From Sphingobium sp. B2D3C (GTDB lineage: Bacteria; Pseudomonadota; Alphaproteobacteria; Sphingomonadales; Sphingomonadaceae): a stretch of 64,000 bases of DNA. The translations under genes were made by a program, and so were the position numbers. Numbering within the stretch: the first letter of the stretch is position 1; every line of letters begins with the position of its first letter. The notes beneath the pieces are model-generated. The model was not told where the DNA came from, did no database searches, and saw only the letters and a list, made by a program, of their open reading frames with translations. Location: contig NZ_JAOQOK010000001.1 in assembly GCF_025961835.1 (NCBI RefSeq), forward strand, positions 2,418,001 through 2,482,000, in the 5' to 3' direction. Positions 52,516 through 61,197 of this stretch are shown piece after piece.

Positions 52516-53549
52516 GCCTTCACCCCCGCGCCGCGCACCGTCTCGGCGCTCGGGTCCAGCGGCCAGCGCGGGCGCGCCGCCACGGCGAGATCGTCCACCA
52601 GGCCGAGCGCGAACCGCTCCGCCCCCGCCCAGCCGATCATCGCGGCATTGTCCGTGCACAGCCAGAGCGGCGGGGCGACGAATCGCAACTCGTGCTGAGC
52701 GGCTAGCCCCTCCAGCGCGCCGCGCACGCCCGCATTGGCGGCCACACCGCCAGCGACGACCAGCGCCGTCGGCCGGTCTGCCATGGCTTCCAGAGCGCGC
52801 TTGGTGCGATCTACTAGACAATCGATCACTGCCTGCTGGAAGCTCGCCGCGATGTCGGCATCCGCCCACCGCCCGCTCTCGACTGCGCGCATCACGGCGC
52901 TCTTGAGGCCGGCGAAGGAGAAATGCGGCTCGCCGCTCCCGATCAATGGGCGCGGCAGCGGCACGGCGCGCGGATTGCCCTGCGCCGCCACCGCCTCCAC
53001 CTTCGGACCGCCGGGAATGCCGAGGCCGAGCAGCTTGGCGGTCTTGTCAAACGCCTCGCCCGCTGCATCGTCGATGGTCGTGGCAAGCCGGCGATAATCG
53101 CCGACCCCACGCACTTCGAGTAGCTGGCAATGCCCGCCCGAGACCAGCAGCAGCAAATAGGGGAATTCCAGCGATGGATCGGCCAGACGCGGTGACAGCG
53201 CGTGGCCCTCCAGATGATTGACCGCAATCAGCGGCTTGCCAGCCGCATGGGCCAGCGCCTTTCCAGTGACAAGGCCGACCATCACCCCGCCGATCAACCC
53301 CGGCCCTGCCGTTGCGGCAATGGCATCGACATCGGCGAGGCTGAGCTTGGCATCAGCCAACGCCGCTTCCACGAGCGGAATCAGCGCCTCGACATGCGCG
53401 CGCGCCGCGATTTCCGGCACCACACCGCCATAGGGGCCATGCGCGGCTTCCTGCCCCGCCAGACGGTGGGCAAGGATTGTGCGATCGCTGGCGACCAGCG
53501 CAGCCGCCGTTTCGTCGCAGCTTGATTCCAGACCGAGGATGATGGGCAT
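52512..53549 (-). CDS. tsaD: tRNA threonylcarbamoyladenosine synthase subunit TsaD
   Basis: A 345-residue ASKHA-fold protein that transfers threonylcarbamoyl to A37 of ANN-decoding tRNAs. Signatures are '[16 protein letters not shown]', '[19 protein letters not shown]', the metal motif in '[12 protein letters not shown]' and '[21 protein letters not shown]'. The start at 53549 ([11 protein letters not shown]) is the family N-terminus; the longer frame has no merit. It is separated from divergent hemC by only 52 bases, so the two promoters must be close or overlapping. Confidence 0.96.
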   Translation of the reverse strand: MPIILGLESSCDETAAALVASDRTILAHRLAGQEAAHGPYGGVVPEIAARAHVEALIPLVEAALADAKLSLADVDAIAATAGPGLIGGVMVGLVTGKALAHAAGKPLIAVNHLEGHALSPRLADPSLEFPYLLLLVSGGHCQLLEVRGVGDYRRLATTIDDAAGEAFDKTAKLLGLGIPGGPKVEAVAAQGNPRAVPLPRPLIGSGEPHFSFAGLKSAVMRAVESGRWADADIAASFQQAVIDCLVDRTKRALEAMADRPTALVVAGGVAANAGVRGALEGLAAQHELRFVAPPLWLCTDNAAMIGWAGAERFALGLVDDLAVAARPRWPLDPSAETVRGAGVKA

Positions 53550-53601
53550 GGCACTTTCCTCTAGAGACGTGCGCGCGCAGGGTCTATCGGCATTCGCCAT
53601 C

Positions 53602-54540
53602 ATGCCCGAGCAGTTTCCCTCGCCCACCGCCCCGCTGCGCCTCGGCACACGCGGCTCCCCCCTTGCCCTGGCCCAGGCGAAAATGACGCTGGCCGCGCTT
53701 GCGCTCGCCCACGGCCTGCCCCGTGAGGCGCTGGAGATCGTCGTCGTCACCACCAGTGGCGACCGCATTCAGGACCGCGCCCTGGCTGAACTGGGCGGCA
53801 AGGCGCTGTGGACCAAGGAACTGGACCGTGCGCTACTGGCGGGCGAGATCGACGGCGCCGTGCATTCGATGAAGGATGTGGAAACGATCCGCCCGGAGAG
53901 CATCCACATCGCCGCCATGCTGCCGCGCGCTGCGGTGGAGGACCGGCTGATCGGCGCGCCGAGCATCGAGGCCCTGCCGCAGGGCGCGCTCATCGGCACC
54001 GCCTCGCCCCGCCGCGCCGCCCAGTTGCGGGCGCTCCGGCCAGACCTGCGCACGACGCTGCTGCGCGGCAATGTCGCGCGGCGCCTCGCCAGCGTGGAGG
54101 CCGGCGAGATCGATGCGACGCTGCTCGCGGCGGCGGGCCTCAACCGGCTCGGCATGGAAGATGTCGGCGCCACCGTCCCTGCCGAGGTCATGCTGCCCGC
54201 CGTCGCGCAGGGCGCGGTCGGCATCGAATGCCGCACCGATGACGAGCGGATGCGCCGTCTGCTCGCCGCGATCAGCGATGCGCCGACGCAAACCTGCGTT
54301 CTGGCCGAACGCGCGCTGCTGCTCGCACTGGGCGGCAGTTGCCACTCGCCCATCGGAGCGCTGGCGCGGCTGGCCGGCGCCGGCGTTCATCTGCGCGGGC
54401 AGATCCTGCTGGAGGACGGCGGCGAGCAGGTCTCCGGCGAGATCATGTTGCCCACAGGCGACACGGCTGGCGCCGCCGCACTGGCCGCGCAATTGCTCGA
54501 TGGCGCCTCCCCAGCCCTGCGGAGCCTGTTCACGCCGTGA
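53602..54540 (+). CDS. hemC: Hydroxymethylbilane synthase (porphobilinogen deaminase)
   Basis: A 312-residue enzyme joining four porphobilinogens to hydroxymethylbilane in haem synthesis. Features are '[17 protein letters not shown]' (about residue 12), 'VHSMKDVET', '[18 protein letters not shown]' and the cofactor Cys in '[10 protein letters not shown]'. The start is at 53602; upstream the frame overlaps tsaD antisense. hemD begins at the GTG overlapping its stop (GTGA), indicating coupling. Confidence 0.96.
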   Translation: MPEQFPSPTAPLRLGTRGSPLALAQAKMTLAALALAHGLPREALEIVVVTTSGDRIQDRALAELGGKALWTKELDRALLAGEIDGAVHSMKDVETIRPESIHIAAMLPRAAVEDRLIGAPSIEALPQGALIGTASPRRAAQLRALRPDLRTTLLRGNVARRLASVEAGEIDATLLAAAGLNRLGMEDVGATVPAEVMLPAVAQGAVGIECRTDDERMRRLLAAISDAPTQTCVLAERALLLALGGSCHSPIGALARLAGAGVHLRGQILLEDGGEQVSGEIMLPTGDTAGAAALAAQLLDGASPALRSLFTP

Positions 54541-55220
54541 ACCGCCCCTATCTCATCCTGCGCCCGCAACCGGGCAATGATGCGTCTGCCGCCAAAGCCG
54601 CTGCGCTCGGTCTTGAGGTGGTGCAATTGCCTCTCTTCGAGGTGGTTGCGGTCCATGAAGAACCGCTCCCGCAAGGCCCGTTCGACGCCCTGCTCGTCAC
54701 CAGCGCTAATGGCGCACGCTTTGGTAGCGAAGCGCTGGCGCGATTCCCGGACCTGCCGGCTTATGTCGTGGGCGAGGCGAGCGCGGACGCCGTGCGCGAG
54801 GCTGGCCACTCCAATGTCATCATCGGCGGCGGCGATGCGGCGTCCACCGTCCCCGTGATCGTCGCGGCCGGCCACCGGCGCATCCTCCATATCTGCGGGG
54901 AAGAAACGCGCCCCTTCGATCCGCTCGATCTGCGCATCACGCGCCATATCTGCTACCACACCGAGGCGCGGGATATGCGGCGCTACACCAAGATGCTGGT
55001 GACCATGCCCCCCTCCGTCATCGCCGTGCATTCGCCCGCTGCCGGGCGCCGCCTCAACGCGCTGATGCCGCCTGCCTGCCGCAACCATTTCCTCATCGCG
55101 ATCAGTCAGGCAGCGGCTAACGCCACCGGATCGGGCTGGCGCCGGGTGAGCGTCGCGCCGGAGCCGAACGATAGCGCCTTGCTGCGCCTCGCAACCTCGC
55201 TATGTATAGGCGCCTCTTGA
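54537..55220 (+). CDS. hemD: Uroporphyrinogen-III synthase
   Basis: A 227-residue enzyme that closes hydroxymethylbilane to uroporphyrinogen III. It begins with GTG at 54537, within the hemC stop region, giving '[35 protein letters not shown]', the usual HemD start. 'FDALLVTSANGARF' and 'VIAVHSPAAGRRLNALM' fit the family, although HemD sequences are poorly conserved. Position right after hemC makes the call secure. The gene following it overlaps or nearly overlaps its end. Confidence 0.92.
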   Translation: MNRPYLILRPQPGNDASAAKAAALGLEVVQLPLFEVVAVHEEPLPQGPFDALLVTSANGARFGSEALARFPDLPAYVVGEASADAVREAGHSNVIIGGGDAASTVPVIVAAGHRRILHICGEETRPFDPLDLRITRHICYHTEARDMRRYTKMLVTMPPSVIAVHSPAAGRRLNALMPPACRNHFLIAISQAAANATGSGWRRVSVAPEPNDSALLRLATSLCIGAS

Positions 55221-55237
55221 GGGATCGGGCAGAACAG

Positions 55238-56164
55238 ATGGACGGCAACGCACCGGAAAACGGTGTCGGTGAGATGACGGACCGAGCGCAACCGCCGCGC
55301 CGGAGCCGATTGCGGCTGATCGTCGCCTGCTCGCTGATCGCCTTCCTGCTCGGCCTCGGTGCGATGGCCTGGATCATGACCAATTGGGATCGGCTGTCCT
55401 TCGGCCCCGGCAGCGATCCGGCGGCACTCACAGACGATATGAACGCGGCCCAGAATGGCGCCGAGAGCGGGGCGAATGGGCAGGCGCCGGATGCCACGCG
55501 GTCGCGCGGTCTCTCCGACGTCACCGAACGCCCCGAAGATCGCGTGCTAACGCTTGAGCAGCGCCTCAACCGCATCTCGCTTGCTGCCATTGCGGCCTCT
55601 GGCCATGCCAACCGGGCCGAGGCGATGATGATCGCCTTCGCCGCCCGGCGCGCGCTCGATGCCGGCCAGCCGCTCGGCTATATCGAGGGCCAGCTCCGGC
55701 TACTGTTCGGCGATGCGCAGCCCAAGGCCGTCGCCACCATCGTCAACGCCGCGGCGCAGCCGGTGACGCTCACCACACTGCGCCAGGGGCTGGAGCAGGT
55801 CCGTAGCACCGCCCAGCGCGGTGACCCGAATCAGGGCTGGTGGTCGGCAGCGATGCGGGAGTTGCGGGGTCTGGCCGTGATCCGCCACGCTGGCGATCCC
55901 TCCCCAGAGCTGGACGAGCGCATCACGCGCGCGCGGATGTTCACCGAATCCGGACAGATGGAAGCCGCCATCGATGAAATCGCAGCGCTTCCGGCCCAGC
56001 CGGAGGCCGAGCTGTGGCTGGAGCAAGCCCGCCGCTACAAGGAAGCCCGGCGCGCGCTCGATGTCATCGAAGCCGCCGCCATTCTGGAGCCGCGCGCCGC
56101 ACCCATCGTGGCGCCCGCCCCCCTGCCCACCGAGACCGAGACCGGGGCCAGCCCTCAGCCCTGA
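55238..56164 (+). CDS. Membrane-anchored COG4223/mitofilin-like protein after hemD
   Basis: A 308-residue protein with a short cytoplasmic tail, one membrane helix (about residues 28-50, 'LIVACSLIAFLLGLGAMAWIM'), a low-complexity linker, then a helical domain (about 100-280, 'LTLEQRLNRISLAAIAASGHANRAEAMMIAFAARRALDAGQPLGYIEGQL'). It resembles the COG4223 proteins found after hemD in alphaproteobacteria and distantly related to mitofilin, whose function is uncertain. Several starts are possible: 55202 overlaps hemD, 55238 is preferred because of the GAGGG upstream, and 55274 is the shortest. Confidence 0.75.
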   Translation: MDGNAPENGVGEMTDRAQPPRRSRLRLIVACSLIAFLLGLGAMAWIMTNWDRLSFGPGSDPAALTDDMNAAQNGAESGANGQAPDATRSRGLSDVTERPEDRVLTLEQRLNRISLAAIAASGHANRAEAMMIAFAARRALDAGQPLGYIEGQLRLLFGDAQPKAVATIVNAAAQPVTLTTLRQGLEQVRSTAQRGDPNQGWWSAAMRELRGLAVIRHAGDPSPELDERITRARMFTESGQMEAAIDEIAALPAQPEAELWLEQARRYKEARRALDVIEAAAILEPRAAPIVAPAPLPTETETGASPQP

Positions 56165-56179
56165 CCGCGCGGTGGTGCG

Positions 56180-56575
56180 TCAAGCCAGAAAGATCGTCGC
56201 GAGATCGGCGGGCACCCGCGCCAGCCGGCCCGTCTCCTTGTCGATCATCGCCCAGGTCGTCCGTGCATTCACCTTGGGCGTGCCATCGACACCGGTGAAG
56301 GCGATCAGCCGATCGAACCGGGCGCCGCGCGGCGGCTCCTCGATCCAGGTCCGCGCGAGCACCGTCTCGCCTTCGGTCACATTGCCGCGATAATCGATCT
56401 CGTGACGCGTCACGACCCACACATAGCGCGCCTGCGCGTCGGGCGGCGCCAGCGATTCCCAATGGGCGGTGGCAAGCTGCTCCATCCACCGCACCCAAAC
56501 GGCGTTGTTCACATGGCCCATGATGTCGATGTCATCGGGGCCGGCCGTAAAGTGCTGCTCGAATGCCTTACCCAT
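56180..56575 (-). CDS. Acyl-CoA thioesterase (4HBT hotdog fold)
   Basis: A 131-residue hotdog thioesterase. Catalytic-loop motif 'DIDIMGHVNNAVWVRWMEQLA' carries the Asp and the HVNN pattern; 'HEIDYRGNVTEGETVLARTWIEE' and 'ARTTWAMIDKETGRLARVP' complete the fold. The substrate is unknown. Its first codons lie inside the ptrB end: the ATG at 56575 overlaps it by eight bases, and another in-frame ATG lies at 56587. Both ATGs arise from a 12-base tandem duplication at this junction. It is probably coupled to ptrB. Confidence 0.9.
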   Translation of the reverse strand: MGKAFEQHFTAGPDDIDIMGHVNNAVWVRWMEQLATAHWESLAPPDAQARYVWVVTRHEIDYRGNVTEGETVLARTWIEEPPRGARFDRLIAFTGVDGTPKVNARTTWAMIDKETGRLARVPADLATIFLA

Positions 56576-58679
56576 GGCCGCCCCCATGGCCGCCCGCACC
56601 CTGCCCGACTTCTTCCATGCCAAGCTGCCAAAGAATGAAGGCGAATTCCTCCGCCGTTTCCCGGAGCGATTCCCAGCGACCGGACTTGCCGCCATGGCCG
56701 GCTTCCATATTGGTCTTGAGCAGCAGCACATTGTCGTCGGTTTTGAGTTCGCGCAGTTTCGCGACCCATTTCGCCGGCTCCCAATAGGTCACCCGCGGAT
56801 CGTTGAGGCCCGCCGTCACCAGCATCGGGGGATAGGCCTGCGCCTTCACATTGTCGTAGGGCGAATAGCTGGCGATCAGGTCGTAGGCGGCGGCATCCTC
56901 GATGGGGTTGCCCCATTCCGGCCACTCGCCCGGCGTCAGGGGCAGCGTCTCATCGAGCATCGTGTTGAGCACATCGACGAATGGCACATGCGCGACCACA
57001 GCGCCCCACAGATCGGGATCGGAATTGACGATGGCGCCCATGAGTTCGCCGCCAGCCGAGCCGCCCGACGTCGCGATCTTGCCCGCCGAGGTGTAGCCAA
57101 GGGCGATCAGCCCCTTCGCCACATCCACGAAATCGTTGAACGTGTTGGTGCGCTTCTCCAGCTTGCCGTCCTTGTACCATTGCTGGCCAAGGTCATCGCC
57201 GCCGCGGATATGCGCGATAGCGAAGGCGAAGCCGCGGTCGACGAGGCTGAGTCGCGTGGTGCCGAAGCCCGGCTCGATGGCAATGCCATAAGCACCATAG
57301 CCATAAAGGTAGAGCGGCCGGGAGCCATCGAGCGGATGGTCGCGCCGGTGCAGCACGGAGACGGGGATCGGCGTGCCGTCCCGTGCGGTGACCGTGAGGC
57401 GCTGCGTGGCATACAGCCCCGGATCGAAGCCAGACGGAATCTCCCGCACCTTGAGGGTTTCGCGATGTCCGTCGGCCAGCCGATAGTCGAAGATCGTCTC
57501 GGGCGTGACCATCGATTCATAGCTCAGCCGCAGCGTATCGACATCATATTCGGGATTGTCATCCAGCCCAGCGACATAGCTCGCCTCGGGAAAATCGAGG
57601 CGCTTGGGCGTGTTGGTTGCGTAATCGCGGATCTCGACCTGATCGAGGCCGTTCTCGCGCCCTTCGGTGACATAGAAGCGCTTGAACAGGCTGAAATCGG
57701 TCAGGTAAAATGCGTCGGAGGCCGGCAGCACCTCTTCCCACTGGTCCGGCGTCTCGATGCGCGCGCGGGCCAAGCGGAAATTGGGGTGGGTGTCATTGGC
57801 GCGGATGTAGAGCCAGCCCTCATGCTCATCCACATCATATTCGCGTTCGGGCACGCGTGCCGAAACGAGGATCGGCGCGGCAGTCGGGTCGCCGGCCGGC
57901 ACCAGCCGCACCTCGCTCGTCACATGATCGCCGGTGGCGATGACGATCCAGTTTTCCGCGCAGGTGAGGCCCACAGAGACGCGGAACCCTTCGTCCGCCT
58001 CATGGTACAGCATGACATCCTGCGCCACATCGGTGCCCAGGCGGTGCAGCATCGCGCGATCCGTGCGCCACTGGGCGTTGGCCGGGGCATAGACAAGCGC
58101 GCGATCATCGCGGGTCCAGACCAGCGCCGAGAGCACGTCCGGAATGACGTCGGGCAGCATCTCGCCGGTTTCCAGATTGCGGATGCGCACCGTGTAGCGC
58201 TCCGACCCGTTGTCATCGATCGCATAGGCGAGCAGCCGGTCATCATTGGAAATCGCGACGCTGCCGAGCCGGAAATAATCCTTCCCCTCCGCCAGCGCCG
58301 GCTCATCGACGATCAGTTCGTCCGCCGATCCGTCCTCCGCCGCGCCGACCTTGCGGCGCCAGTGGCGGCGATATTGCTCGCCTGCTTCGAAGGTGCTCCA
58401 GTAGACATAAGCCCCGTCCTTCTGCGGAACGGAGCCGTCCTCCTCCTTGATGCGGCCCTTCATCTCCGCGAACAGCGCATCGACCTGGCTCTTGCGCGCC
58501 GCCATATGCGCCTGGAAATAATCGTTCTCGGCCGTCAGATAGTCGAGCACGTCGCGATCCGTCACCTCGGGATAACCGGGATCGCGCAGCCAGGCCCAGG
58601 GGTCGTCCAGCGTGCGATTGTGGTGGACGGAGCGGTGGGGGCGTTGCGCCGCGCGGGGCGGCTGGAGCGTATCGGTCAT
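56568..58679 (-). CDS. ptrB: Oligopeptidase B (prolyl oligopeptidase family, S9)
   Basis: A 703-residue serine peptidase. An N-terminal beta-propeller (about residues 70-410) covers the C-terminal alpha/beta hydrolase. Catalytic Ser is in 'TSGGSAGGELMG' (about residue 540), Asp in 'VTAGLNDPRVTYWEPAKWV' and His in 'EAGHGGKSGR'. There is no signal peptide, so it acts in the cytoplasm on short peptides. The tail 'GQGAGGHGGGHG' is an unusual Gly/His extension encoded by a tandem duplication. It overlaps the thioesterase gene. Confidence 0.95.
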   Translation of the reverse strand: MTDTLQPPRAAQRPHRSVHHNRTLDDPWAWLRDPGYPEVTDRDVLDYLTAENDYFQAHMAARKSQVDALFAEMKGRIKEEDGSVPQKDGAYVYWSTFEAGEQYRRHWRRKVGAAEDGSADELIVDEPALAEGKDYFRLGSVAISNDDRLLAYAIDDNGSERYTVRIRNLETGEMLPDVIPDVLSALVWTRDDRALVYAPANAQWRTDRAMLHRLGTDVAQDVMLYHEADEGFRVSVGLTCAENWIVIATGDHVTSEVRLVPAGDPTAAPILVSARVPEREYDVDEHEGWLYIRANDTHPNFRLARARIETPDQWEEVLPASDAFYLTDFSLFKRFYVTEGRENGLDQVEIRDYATNTPKRLDFPEASYVAGLDDNPEYDVDTLRLSYESMVTPETIFDYRLADGHRETLKVREIPSGFDPGLYATQRLTVTARDGTPIPVSVLHRRDHPLDGSRPLYLYGYGAYGIAIEPGFGTTRLSLVDRGFAFAIAHIRGGDDLGQQWYKDGKLEKRTNTFNDFVDVAKGLIALGYTSAGKIATSGGSAGGELMGAIVNSDPDLWGAVVAHVPFVDVLNTMLDETLPLTPGEWPEWGNPIEDAAAYDLIASYSPYDNVKAQAYPPMLVTAGLNDPRVTYWEPAKWVAKLRELKTDDNVLLLKTNMEAGHGGKSGRWESLRETAEEFAFILWQLGMEEVGQGAGGHGGGHG
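56571..56594. repeat. 12-base tandem duplication at the ptrB-thioesterase junction
   Basis: CCCATGGCCGCC occurs twice in direct succession, 56571-56582 and 56583-56594. On the minus strand it encodes part of the Gly/His tail of oligopeptidase B in one frame and both candidate ATG codons of the thioesterase in another. Confidence 0.75.
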
Positions 58680-58719
58680 CCCCGCCAGATAGGCGCTCGC
58701 ACCGCCGCGCTCAATGCCG

Positions 58720-60495
58720 TCAATAGAGCGCCGCCAGTGCGAGGCATGTCGTCAGCCCGACCACGACGTTCATCGGCAGGCCGATCCGCAGGAAATCGGC
58801 GAAGCGATAATTGCCGGCCGCATAGACCATAGTGTTGGTCTGATAGCTGATCGGCGTCGCGAAACTCGCCGAAGCCGCGAACATCACCGCGATCAGCAAC
58901 GGGCGCGGATCGGTGCCGAGGGTCGTCGCCAGGCCGATGGCAATCGGCGTCATGATCACCGCCACCGCATTGTTGCTGACGGCTTCGGTGAGCGCGCTCG
59001 ACGCAAAATAGACGATGAAGAGCAGCACCAGGGGGCTGGCGCCCTCCAGCAGCGGTCGCATCGCGTTGACCAGCAGGGTAATGCTCCCCGCCTGATCGAG
59101 CGCCGTGCCAACGCACAGCATGCCGTAGATCAGGACAAGCACATCGCCATTGATCGAGCCCCAGGCTTCATCGCCATCGATGCAGCGCGCGGCGAGGACG
59201 ATGCCGACGGCGATCAGTCCTGCAACCATTATCGGGACGAGACCCAAGGCGGAAAAGACGATGGTGCCCGCCAGCGCGGCGACCGCGATGGGCGCCTTGG
59301 TCGGGCGGAAAGCCACGCCTTCGGTCTCTTCCACCCCGATGAGGTTCTGGTTCTCGCGCAGCGCATTGATGGCCGCCTCTGACCCGGTGACCAGCACCGT
59401 GTCGGCAGCGCGCACGCGGCTATCGGCCAAGGTCGGCCCGGCGTCATGGCGATGCCGGGTAATCCCCAGCAGCCGCACCGGCAGCACATTGAGGAACGGG
59501 ATTTCCACCATCCGGTTACCGATGCTCGGGTGACCGGGTGAAATGATCGCCTCCACCACCAGCGGCGCATCGGCTTTGGTGTTGCCGACCGTCGCGATGC
59601 CAAGCTCGATGTCCTTGTTGGTGCGCAGGGTCATCAGATCGGCCAGCTTGGCGCGCACCACGAGGCGATCGCCCGCCATGAACGGCTCGTCCATAGCCTC
59701 GATCAGCTGGCTGCCCCGCTGGATGCTCACCAGTCGAACCCGCTTGAGGAGACCGCTTTCGGAAAGGTTTTTGCCGATCAGGCCGCTATCCCGCACGATC
59801 CTGATCTCGCTCAGGAACACCCGGTCCGCGTCGCTGTGATAGGGGGCGCCGTCACCATCCGGGAGCAGGAAGCGCCCCAGCACCGCAAGGGCGACAGTCC
59901 CGGCGGCGGCCACGATGATGCCCACCGGCGTGATCTCGAAAACGCTGAATGGCGCGACGCCCAGATCGCGCGCGACGCCATCGACCAGAAGATTGGTCGA
60001 CGTGCCCACCAGCGTCAGGGTTCCGGCCAGCATGGAGATGTAGGACAAAGGAATGAGCAGCTTTTTGGCGGAAACGTTGATCGCCGAGGCCAGCCGCAAC
60101 ACGATCGGGATCATGATGACCACGACCGGCGTGTTGTTCATGAATGCAGCCGCCGCGAGCAAGCCAACGACCAGTTCGATCATCGCGCGGATCGGATGCG
60201 CCTTGGCGCGGGCCACGATCCAGTTGCCGATCACATCCAGAATGCCGGTGCGGGTCAACGCGGCCGAGAGCACGAACATGGAGGCAATGGTGATCGGCGC
60301 GGGATTGGCGAATGCGCGCAGCAGCGATGCGCTGTCCAGCAAGCCCGTGACGAGGAAGGCGCAGACGCCCAGCACGGCGATCACCGTCGCCGGATAGCGC
60401 TCCCGCACGAACGCCACGAAAAGTCCCACAAGGATGACGAGCCCGACAAGGGCCTGGTTGGCGTCGATGATCGCAGAGAGCCAATCAAACATCAC
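58720..60495 (-). CDS. SLC13 (DASS) family transporter with RCK_C domains
   Basis: A 591-residue inner-membrane transporter of the divalent anion:sodium symporter family. About 11 helices are split by a cytoplasmic insert (about residues 215-385) with two TrkA-C/RCK_C modules ('VSIQRGSQLIEAMDEPFMAGDRLVVRA' and 'VRAADTVLVTGSEAAINALRENQN'). Family motifs are 'AAAAFMNNTPVVVIMIPIVLRLA' and 'ALTEAVSNNAVAVIMTPIAIGLA', followed by 'FATPISYQTNTMVYAAGNYRFADFLRIGLPMN'. The substrate, possibly sulfate or a dicarboxylate, cannot be read directly. Confidence 0.92.
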   Translation of the reverse strand: MMFDWLSAIIDANQALVGLVILVGLFVAFVRERYPATVIAVLGVCAFLVTGLLDSASLLRAFANPAPITIASMFVLSAALTRTGILDVIGNWIVARAKAHPIRAMIELVVGLLAAAAFMNNTPVVVIMIPIVLRLASAINVSAKKLLIPLSYISMLAGTLTLVGTSTNLLVDGVARDLGVAPFSVFEITPVGIIVAAAGTVALAVLGRFLLPDGDGAPYHSDADRVFLSEIRIVRDSGLIGKNLSESGLLKRVRLVSIQRGSQLIEAMDEPFMAGDRLVVRAKLADLMTLRTNKDIELGIATVGNTKADAPLVVEAIISPGHPSIGNRMVEIPFLNVLPVRLLGITRHRHDAGPTLADSRVRAADTVLVTGSEAAINALRENQNLIGVEETEGVAFRPTKAPIAVAALAGTIVFSALGLVPIMVAGLIAVGIVLAARCIDGDEAWGSINGDVLVLIYGMLCVGTALDQAGSITLLVNAMRPLLEGASPLVLLFIVYFASSALTEAVSNNAVAVIMTPIAIGLATTLGTDPRPLLIAVMFAASASFATPISYQTNTMVYAAGNYRFADFLRIGLPMNVVVGLTTCLALAALY

Positions 60496-60582
60496 CCTCC
60501 CCTAACGCCCCTGTCGGACCGCGTCGAGCAGCCCCGTCGGCTATGGCAATGTCAGGCTATAGAGACGAGCGGCCCGCCGCTG

Positions 60583-61029
60583 TCACATCTGCGTCTCATA
60601 CTCCGCCGTGACATCCTGCTTGGTGCCGGTGAGCCGCACGACACGCCGTTCGCACAGCACCGGCACGGCCGTCAGCCGCATCCAGCGCAAGGCGCCATCC
60701 GGCCGGCGCAGCCGCGCATCCATGGTGAACCCGCGACGATGGCGAATCGCATAGGCCCGCAGCGACTCCATCGCCGCCCGCGAGTCCGCCAGATAGATCG
60801 ATGTCGCCAGCGACCGTGTCAGCTTCTCTTCCACGGGGATGCCGAACAGATCGTAGACGGCTCTGGACCATGTCAGGCTTTCGTCGGTCAGCCGGCAGCT
60901 CCACAGGCCAATGCCCTGATTGTCCAGCGCGCTCTCCTCCCGATTCACCATGGGCATGATCGGCAGGCGCCAGCTTGCCTCGTAAACCGGCCAGCTATGC
61001 GTCAGAAAAGGCGTTTGCCCGGTGGTCAT
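60583..61029 (-). CDS. Single-domain PAS protein
   Basis: A 148-residue protein with one PAS fold and nothing else: the N-terminal 45 residues are unassigned, then 'ALDNQGIGLWSCRLTDESLTWSRAVYDLFGIPVEEKLTR' and the PAC-like 'HRRGFTMDARLRRPDGALRWMRLTAVPVL' and 'LTGTKQDVTAEYE'. No kinase, GGDEF or HTH domain is attached, so it would act by binding a partner. An HWE kinase with the same kind of PAS fold lies 2 kb away on the same strand. The start is taken at 61029 (MTTGQTP); a longer frame to 61107 is possible. Confidence 0.8.
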   Translation of the reverse strand: MTTGQTPFLTHSWPVYEASWRLPIMPMVNREESALDNQGIGLWSCRLTDESLTWSRAVYDLFGIPVEEKLTRSLATSIYLADSRAAMESLRAYAIRHRRGFTMDARLRRPDGALRWMRLTAVPVLCERRVVRLTGTKQDVTAEYETQM

Positions 61030-61197
61030 AGGGTGATCTTTGCTCTGGTCCTGATCGCATGAGCGTTCCCGGTCTTGTTTGCCAGCAGTGGCGGCAAATG
61101 CTGGCAAGCCGTCTGGAAACGCTTATGCTGTCCGGCAGAGATTAACGAGCGCCCCTTAAAAATGAACGAATGCGGGCGCGAACAGGAACGCTTGTCC

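Noticed and set aside
53479..53601. Longer hemC start overlapping tsaD
   Set aside because: The added residues are antisense to the conserved TsaD N-terminus and do not resemble HemC.
56469..58832. A 787-codon open frame antisense to ptrB
   Set aside because: Same explanation: oligopeptidase B on the other strand has every catalytic motif, while this frame shows none.
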